A stretch of DNA of 64,000 nt from contig JBJXEW010000029.1 in assembly GCA_046156035.1 (NCBI GenBank), positions 3,083 through 67,082 on the forward strand, in the 5' to 3' direction. A program made the position numbers and the translations under genes. This stretch comes from JAEUIX01 sp046156035 (lineage in GTDB: Bacteria > Planctomycetota > Phycisphaerae > Phycisphaerales > UBA1924). Positions 59,564-64,000 of this stretch are shown here, piece by piece. Position 1 is the first letter of the stretch; every line of letters starts with the position of its first letter. The notes beneath the pieces are model-generated. The model was given only the letters and a program-made list of their open reading frames with translations. It was not told where the DNA came from and did not search any database.

Positions 59564-60415
59564 ATGACCCCGGCCTTCTCGACTGTCGCCTGCCCGGAAT
59601 GGACGCTGTCGGCCGTGTTCGAGCACGCGGCGACCTTCGGTTTCGGTGCGGTTGAACTCCGCACGTTCGGCGATGCCTCACGCGCCTTCGCGTGCGAACC
59701 CGCCCACACCGCCCCCGAGAAGATCCGTGAGTGGTCCGGCCGGTTCGGCGTGAAGGTCGCGTCTTTGGGCACGTCGTGCCGCTTCGATGAGCCGATCTTT
59801 CCGCCCATCGTGGGCAGCGCGATTTCCGATGTGGACCGCACCGTGCGGATCGCCTGCCACGCCGTCACGCTCGCGGCCACGATCGAGTGCCCGCTGGTGC
59901 GCGTCTTTGGCTTCGAGTTCCCGTCGAGCGAGGGTCGAAAGTCGGGCGATGCGCGCATCATCGAGCGCCTTGCCAAGGTGGTGGACCACGCCCACCGCAC
60001 CGGCGTGTCGGTCATGATCGAGAACGGTGGCTCGTACCCGACCGGCCAGTCGCTCATGCCGCTGATCCGCACGATCAACAGCCCGCTGCTGGGGGCGTGC
60101 CTGAACACTGCCAGCGCGGGGGCCGCCGGCGAGTCGCCCGCGGGCGGCATCGCCTCGCTGGGTTCTGCGCTCATGGCCGTGCGCGTGAAAGACCTTCGCG
60201 CCGGCCGCCCCTGCCCCTTGGGCGAGGGCGATGTGCCCGTGGCCAGCGCCATGGCCGCTCTCCGCGCAGCACGCTTCACCGGGCCCGTGATCTTCGAGTG
60301 GGACCGCGCGTGGATGCCCGACCTTGCACACGCCCAGGCGGTGCTGCCGCGCGCGGCACGCTTCCTGCACGAGGCCGCGGCCACGGCCACGGCCGCCGCG
60401 CACGCCGCCGCCTGA
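59564..60415 (+). CDS. Sugar phosphate isomerase/epimerase-like TIM-barrel protein
   Basis: A 283-residue xylose-isomerase-like TIM barrel (AP-endonuclease 2 superfamily). Typical segments: FSTVACPEWTLSAVFEHAATFGFGAVELR, VKVASLGTSCRFD, CPLVRVFGFEFP, TGVSVMIENGGSYPTG (metal-site Glu), VRVKDLRAG and GPVIFEWDRAW. Members are isomerases or epimerases of keto-sugars and inositols, or endonucleases; sugar activity is likelier here from size and motifs. ATG at 59564 begins the homology. Spaced 43 bases before queG. Confidence 0.82.
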   Translation: MTPAFSTVACPEWTLSAVFEHAATFGFGAVELRTFGDASRAFACEPAHTAPEKIREWSGRFGVKVASLGTSCRFDEPIFPPIVGSAISDVDRTVRIACHAVTLAATIECPLVRVFGFEFPSSEGRKSGDARIIERLAKVVDHAHRTGVSVMIENGGSYPTGQSLMPLIRTINSPLLGACLNTASAGAAGESPAGGIASLGSALMAVRVKDLRAGRPCPLGEGDVPVASAMAALRAARFTGPVIFEWDRAWMPDLAHAQAVLPRAARFLHEAAATATAAAHAAA

Positions 60416-60457
60416 ACCGGCACCACGCCGCAACCATCCGCACGCCGGAAGGGACCC

Positions 60458-61531
60458 ATGCACGCCGATCCGGTCAACGCGGGCCGCGACATTGTGCGGG
60501 CCTGCCTGGCCAGGGGCTTCGCCCTCGCGTCGGTCTGCCCGGCCCTGCCATCCGCCCGCCAGCCGGAGTTCCGCGCTTGGCTGGCCGCGGGCAAGCACGG
60601 CGACATGGCTTTTCTGGAAGAGTTCCTTGATGCGCGGCTGGACCCCGCACGCCTGCTGCCCGGCGCGCGATCGTTCATCATCGTGGCGGACCGCTACGCG
60701 CAGCGGCCGGAGGCGGGCGAACCCCCGCCCGCCGCCCCGGACGGCACCGTTCCTGGTCGCATTGCCAAGTATGCCCGCGGCCGCGATTATCACGGCGTCA
60801 TCAAGCAGCGCCTGCACGCGCTGGCGGATTCGCTGCGTCCGCTGCATCCCGGGGCACTCTTCCGCTCCTTTGCCGACACGGCCCCGGTGCTGGAGCGCGA
60901 GCACGCCGCGCGGGCCGGGCTGGGGTGGATCGGCAAGCACACGCTGATGATCCACCCGACCGAGGGCTCGTACTTCGTGCTCGGGGGCATCCTCACCACG
61001 CTGGACCTGCAACCCGACCCGCACGCGCCGCCGCAGACAGACCGCTGCGGCACCTGCACGCGCTGCATCGACGCGTGCCCCACGCAGGCCATCACGCCCT
61101 ACAGCGTGAACGCTTCGCGCTGCATCTCGTACCTCACCATCGAGCACAAGGGCGAGATTGTGCCCGCGCTCGCAGACCAGATGGGCGAGTGGCTCTTCGG
61201 CTGCGACATCTGCCAGGACGTGTGCCCATACAACCAGGCGCGCCCGGCGACGGAGCCCACACCCCCGTCACCCCACCCACCCCACCCACTCCACCCGGCG
61301 TACACGCCGCGCCATCACGCGCTGGACGTGCTCCACGTCTTGAAGTGGAGCGCGGCGGAACGCACGGCGCGGCTCACCGGCAGTGCGATGAAACGCGCCA
61401 CGCTCGACATGCTCAAACGCAACGCGCTGATCGTGCTCCGCAACGCGGCGCGGCGGACAGGCGACCCGCGCCTGCTCGCGGCGCTGGAACGCATCGTCGC
61501 TCAGGCCACGAAAAAGCCCCCGGCCATGTGA
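60458..61531 (+). CDS. queG: Epoxyqueuosine reductase
   Basis: A 357-residue QueG, the cobalamin- and Fe-S-dependent enzyme that reduces epoxyqueuosine to queuosine in tRNA. Two 4Fe-4S motifs are visible: CGTCTRCIDACPTQAI and CDICQDVCPYNQ. Upstream lie the cobalamin-domain segments (RSFIIVADRYAQRP, KYARGRDYHGVIK, GLGWIGKHTLMIHPTEGSYFVLG). ATG at 60458 has GAAGGGA just upstream. A His/Pro-rich insertion (TPPSPHPPHPLHP) separates the last Cys motif from the C-terminal helical part. The stop codon lies in a terminator loop. Confidence 0.93.
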   Translation: MHADPVNAGRDIVRACLARGFALASVCPALPSARQPEFRAWLAAGKHGDMAFLEEFLDARLDPARLLPGARSFIIVADRYAQRPEAGEPPPAAPDGTVPGRIAKYARGRDYHGVIKQRLHALADSLRPLHPGALFRSFADTAPVLEREHAARAGLGWIGKHTLMIHPTEGSYFVLGGILTTLDLQPDPHAPPQTDRCGTCTRCIDACPTQAITPYSVNASRCISYLTIEHKGEIVPALADQMGEWLFGCDICQDVCPYNQARPATEPTPPSPHPPHPLHPAYTPRHHALDVLHVLKWSAAERTARLTGSAMKRATLDMLKRNALIVLRNAARRTGDPRLLAALERIVAQATKKPPAM

Positions 61532-61541
61532 CCGGGGGCTT
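61514..61541. terminator. Shared terminator with the queG stop codon in its loop
   Basis: AAGCCCCCGG (61514-61523) pairs perfectly with CCGGGGGCTT (61532-61541), loop CCATGTGA containing the queG stop (61529-61531). The minus strand has a run of five T's after the stem, so it best serves the convergent dockerin-like gene; on the plus strand only GGGTTTT follows. Confidence 0.88.
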
Positions 61542-61580
61542 GGGTTTTCCACTTACGCAATCCGTGCAGGTTCAGGCTGG

Positions 61581-61608
61581 CACCTGCCACCTCCCACCTC
61601 TCACCTTA
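61581..61608. repeat. Heptamer tandem array CACCTNN x4 overlapping a stop codon
   Basis: Units CACCTGC, CACCTCC, CACCTCT, CACCTTA. The last unit contains the stop codon (61606-61608, read on the minus strand) of the dockerin-like gene. Confidence 0.75.
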
Positions 61609-63720
61609 CCCGCAGGTCTGGTCGCCAAAGTACTGCGTGATCCAGTCGCCGAGGTTGTCGGGGAACGGCTCGTTGCACTGGCCGCCGCCGCCGATGACAA
61701 ACGCGGCCTTGTAGCCCTGGTCATAGGGCGGGTCGTTGGCAGGGCACGGAATCGCGTAGCCCTCGGGCCCGGGGATCGGGGGTGAGGTGTAGTAGTCGGT
61801 GATGAAGTCGCCGAGGTCGTCGGGGTTCACCACCGTGTCAAGGTTGTAGTCCAGCGTGCACGCCGAGGGGGCGCACGTGCCGGCCAGAATCACGAACTGG
61901 TCGCCGGCGATCTGCGTGAAGTCCACGCTACGCGGCTCGCCCAGCAGGCCCGAGCCGCCGGGCAGGCCGCCGATCACCTGGTTGGAGACCAGGTCGTAGC
62001 CGCTGCTGTTGATGAAGCCCGCCAGTTTCAGGCAGCCCTCGCCGTTCCAGCCCAACTCGCGCAGGTCGATCGTGAACTCGGCGCCCGTCATCACGGCGCC
62101 GGGGTTGCCCACGGCGGTGGCCGTGACGCCGGCCACGTTGTTGTTGTCAACGGACGCATCAACCAGGCCCACCATCGGCGGGGTCAGGCCCGGCACCGGG
62201 TCGATCTCGACCAGGTGGCGCGGGGCGTAGTTGGCCGTGAGGTTGGTGCTCACGCCGTCGTACAGGGGATACGCCGTGCCGTTGAAGCCGACGGGATCGT
62301 TGGTGGCCTTGGTGCCGAAGAAGAAGCAGCCGTAGTCGTACGCCGCGCCGCCGAAGTCGCGGAGCGCGCCGCCGTTGCGGAGGACCGCGGCGTTGATGGC
62401 GTACGCAAGACCTTCGGCGCTGCCGCCGTTGGAGAGGCTGAGCCAGTAATTGGCGTTGAAGTCCGCATCAAACCGCAGGCCGTTGCCCAGGTTGTTGGGG
62501 TCTTCGCCCATCCGGTTCAGGCCGTTGAAGTCGGTGTCCGGGTTCGTGCCCAGCAGGCGGTTCTGCCCCGGCAGGCCGCAGTCGAAGAACAGGTTCAGTT
62601 TCGTGTAGTCGGTGTTCAGGTTGCCGGTGATGAGCAGGTGGAGTTTGCTGTGGTCCACCAGCGTCTCGACATAGGCCCACACGCCGTCGACCTCGCTGCC
62701 GTCCGCCGCGTCGCGGCTGGGGATAAGGCCCGTCTGGCCGCTCACGCCCGCCGTGTTGCTCTCGTTGCGCGAGATCAGGAACGTGCCGAACTCGTTGGTG
62801 CCCCCAGTGAGGGCGCCCGCCGGGCCGCCGTAGGTGCCCTGGCCGATGTACCCGCCCACGCCCGGCACCGTGCCGTCGGCGCTGGTGAGTTTGGCGTAGT
62901 TGTTGAAGTGGGCCCCGGTGTTGCCCGTGGTCATCAGCCAGTAATCGGCCTCGAAGCCCGCGCTGAAGCGCACGCCGTTGCCGTTGCCGTTGTCGCCCAT
63001 GCGGTTCAGGCCGTTGAAGTCCACGTTGGGGTTGTCGCCGCGCAGGCGGTTCTGGCCGCCCGCCTCGGTGTCCAGGAAGAGTTCCATCTTGTTGAAGTTG
63101 CTCTGCAGGTTGCCGCCGATGAACACGTAGAGGTTCACCGAGTCCTTCACCACGAAGACGTTGTCCAGTTCCGAGCCGTTGGAGTTGTTCACCAAGCCCA
63201 GGTTCGAGTTGCCGAACTGCGTGATGTTCGCCTGCACAAACGCCGCGTCGCCGTTCACGCCGTAGGCCGCGTCGCGCGTGCCGTTCACCACGATGGTGCC
63301 ATCGGCCACCACGATCGGGTTCACGTCGATGAACGTCTGGAAGGCGTCAAACGGGGCCACCTGCAGATCAATGTTCCGCGGCTCGCCCAGGTTGGGGCTG
63401 CTCGCTGGCAACTGGCCGATCCACTGATTGCTGGCAAAGTCGTGCCCCTGCCCGTTGATAAACCCACTGATCTTGATCGCGCCAGCCGGGTTGCCGATCG
63501 AGGCCAGGGGAATGGCAAACTCCATGCCCGTCGTCACGGCCGACGCGTCCGCCGCGGCGGTCGGGAAGTTGTCGCCCGCGCTCGTGGGGTTGGTCTGCGT
63601 AAACAGCAGGGTGTAGGGCTCGCCCGTCCCCTTCTTGCCGTCGAGGGCGACCTGCGCCATCGACGTGCCCGCCAGAGCGGCCAAGGCCGCGGCCGAAACA
63701 CAAGCCTTCACGTATCGCAT
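61606..63720 (-). CDS. Exported protein with internal duplication and dockerin-like C terminus
   Basis: A 704-residue exported protein. GGGAG precedes ATG 63720; the signal peptide ends GTSMAQ. The body contains two copies of a large unit: the first has FLDTEAGGQNRLRGDNPNVD and FNGLNRMGDNGNGNGVRFS, the second FFDCGLPGQNRLLGTNPDTD and FNGLNRMGEDPNNLGNGLRF. An outer motif also repeats (ISGFINGQGHDFASNQWIG / LAGFINSSGYDLVSNQVIG). The C terminus has two calcium-loop-like dockerin-type segments (YNLDTVVNPDDLGDFITDYY and PFPDNLGDWITQYFGDQ). No catalytic motif is seen; a surface or cohesin-linked binding protein is the best guess. The upstream region holds several palindromes. Confidence 0.8.
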   Translation of the reverse strand: MRYVKACVSAAALAALAGTSMAQVALDGKKGTGEPYTLLFTQTNPTSAGDNFPTAAADASAVTTGMEFAIPLASIGNPAGAIKISGFINGQGHDFASNQWIGQLPASSPNLGEPRNIDLQVAPFDAFQTFIDVNPIVVADGTIVVNGTRDAAYGVNGDAAFVQANITQFGNSNLGLVNNSNGSELDNVFVVKDSVNLYVFIGGNLQSNFNKMELFLDTEAGGQNRLRGDNPNVDFNGLNRMGDNGNGNGVRFSAGFEADYWLMTTGNTGAHFNNYAKLTSADGTVPGVGGYIGQGTYGGPAGALTGGTNEFGTFLISRNESNTAGVSGQTGLIPSRDAADGSEVDGVWAYVETLVDHSKLHLLITGNLNTDYTKLNLFFDCGLPGQNRLLGTNPDTDFNGLNRMGEDPNNLGNGLRFDADFNANYWLSLSNGGSAEGLAYAINAAVLRNGGALRDFGGAAYDYGCFFFGTKATNDPVGFNGTAYPLYDGVSTNLTANYAPRHLVEIDPVPGLTPPMVGLVDASVDNNNVAGVTATAVGNPGAVMTGAEFTIDLRELGWNGEGCLKLAGFINSSGYDLVSNQVIGGLPGGSGLLGEPRSVDFTQIAGDQFVILAGTCAPSACTLDYNLDTVVNPDDLGDFITDYYTSPPIPGPEGYAIPCPANDPPYDQGYKAAFVIGGGGQCNEPFPDNLGDWITQYFGDQTCG

Positions 63721-63881
63721 CTCGTACTCCCAAAAAACCCGCTTGCGCGGGGCGTTCACTGAAAATCCCGGCTCTGGGCGCGCGTGTGGCCCAGAGACCG
63801 GATGACAAGAGGAAACCACGTTCTGTTTCCGTCAAGGAAGTGTAACCCCTGATCCTCAGGATGCACCCCCAACCCTCCAGA

Positions 63882-63902
63882 TTCGCACGTTTTGCGTGTG
63901 AA
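63882..63902. promoter_or_regulatory. 21-base imperfect palindrome, operator-like
   Basis: TTCGCACG and CGTGTGAA flank TTTTG; one mismatch between arms. It lies about 160-180 bases before the dockerin-like gene start, at the left of a regulatory-looking region. Confidence 0.45.
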
Positions 63903-63936
63903 CCGCGCTCAAAATCGGGCAGGGATACGCACAAAA

Positions 63937-63950
63937 TGTAAACGCTTACA
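63937..63950. promoter_or_regulatory. LacI/CcpA-type operator-like palindrome TGTAAACGCTTACA
   Basis: TGTAA-RCGY-TTACA symmetry with a central CG, the classic shape bound by LacI-family regulators (the cre site consensus is TGWAARCGYTWNCW in Gram-positives). In this GC-rich genome a 14-base AT-rich palindrome is unlikely by chance. It lies about 220 bases upstream of the exported dockerin-like gene; no LacI-family gene is in the window. Confidence 0.6.
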
Positions 63951-63986
63951 CGAATATGCCGGATTCATGCGATTTTCCTAGACAGA

Positions 63987-64000
63987 ACCGACCGGTCGGT
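63987..64000. promoter_or_regulatory. Perfect 14-base palindrome ACCGACCGGTCGGT at the window edge
   Basis: Exact two-fold symmetry, flanked on the left by AGA. Sites of the form ACCGACCGGTCGGT are typical of TetR-family operators. What it controls may lie beyond the edge. Confidence 0.45.

Overview
The window is GC-rich (roughly two thirds G+C by eye), densely coding DNA of a Gram-negative-type bacterium, most likely a planctomycete of the Phycisphaerae type. That placement is inference from gene content: several prepilin-like proteins of the H-x-D-G kind, a type II secretion/pilus fragment with a secretin, a VWA protein next to a Pro/Ala-rich membrane protein, a membrane Ser/Thr kinase beside a sigma factor, a 'PTPG...RRRR' C-terminal sorting tail, dockerin-like ends, and a RecA with a long Pro/Ala leader. 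No rRNA, CRISPR array, transposase or phage gene was seen; one tRNA (Leu, UAA) is present.

Layout. 0-5.1 kb: two aminotransferases (the first cut by the window edge), peptide deformylase, an ECF sigma factor with a zinc anti-sigma factor and a response regulator with an N-terminal HTH, then an FMN reductase. 5.3-14.1 kb: an exported HEAT-repeat protein with a pseudo-receiver domain, then pseudopilins, small membrane proteins, a secretin and a TPR lipoprotein, apparently the structural half of a secretion or pilus machine (no ATPase or platform protein here). 14.1-15.4 kb: recA. 15.7-23.6 kb: a glycan cluster (CgeB-type glycosyltransferase, two paralogous putative transferases, a double methyltransferase, an SDR epimerase). 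Three consecutive genes of it share the same small Rossmann-like module. 23.6-26.2 kb: HAD phosphatase, a sorted surface protein and a methyltransferase.

26.2-36.4 kb is a minus-strand cluster: adenylate kinase, sigma factor, Ser/Thr kinase, Pro/Ala-rich membrane protein, VWA protein, methyltransferase. 36.5-50.9 kb: a methyltransferase, UDP-glucose dehydrogenase, CHASE2-adenylate cyclase, a giant FecR-domain protein, tRNA-Leu, two beta-barrel proteins around a lipoprotein, and a Tat-exported alkaline phosphatase. 51-53.6 kb: a prepilin-like protein and an ECF sigma/anti-sigma pair. 53.7-56.4 kb: an isc operon (iscS, iscU, A-type carrier) interrupted by a four-helix-bundle gene. 56.7-64 kb: prepilin-like protein, cold-shock protein, orphan histidine kinase, TIM-barrel isomerase, queG, and a duplicated dockerin-like exported protein behind several palindromic operator-like sites.

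The most unusual signal is a set of short-period tandem arrays between genes. One octamer (ATTTGGCC) occurs as arrays at 2133-2164, 54621-54660 and 55112-55145. The last two are in opposite orientation and bracket the four-helix-bundle gene inside the isc operon, and array units appear to supply iscU's ribosome-binding site. Heptamer arrays of related sequence lie at 730-757, 804-831 and 12776-12824, and unrelated heptamers overlap stop codons at 2755-2782 and 61581-61608.
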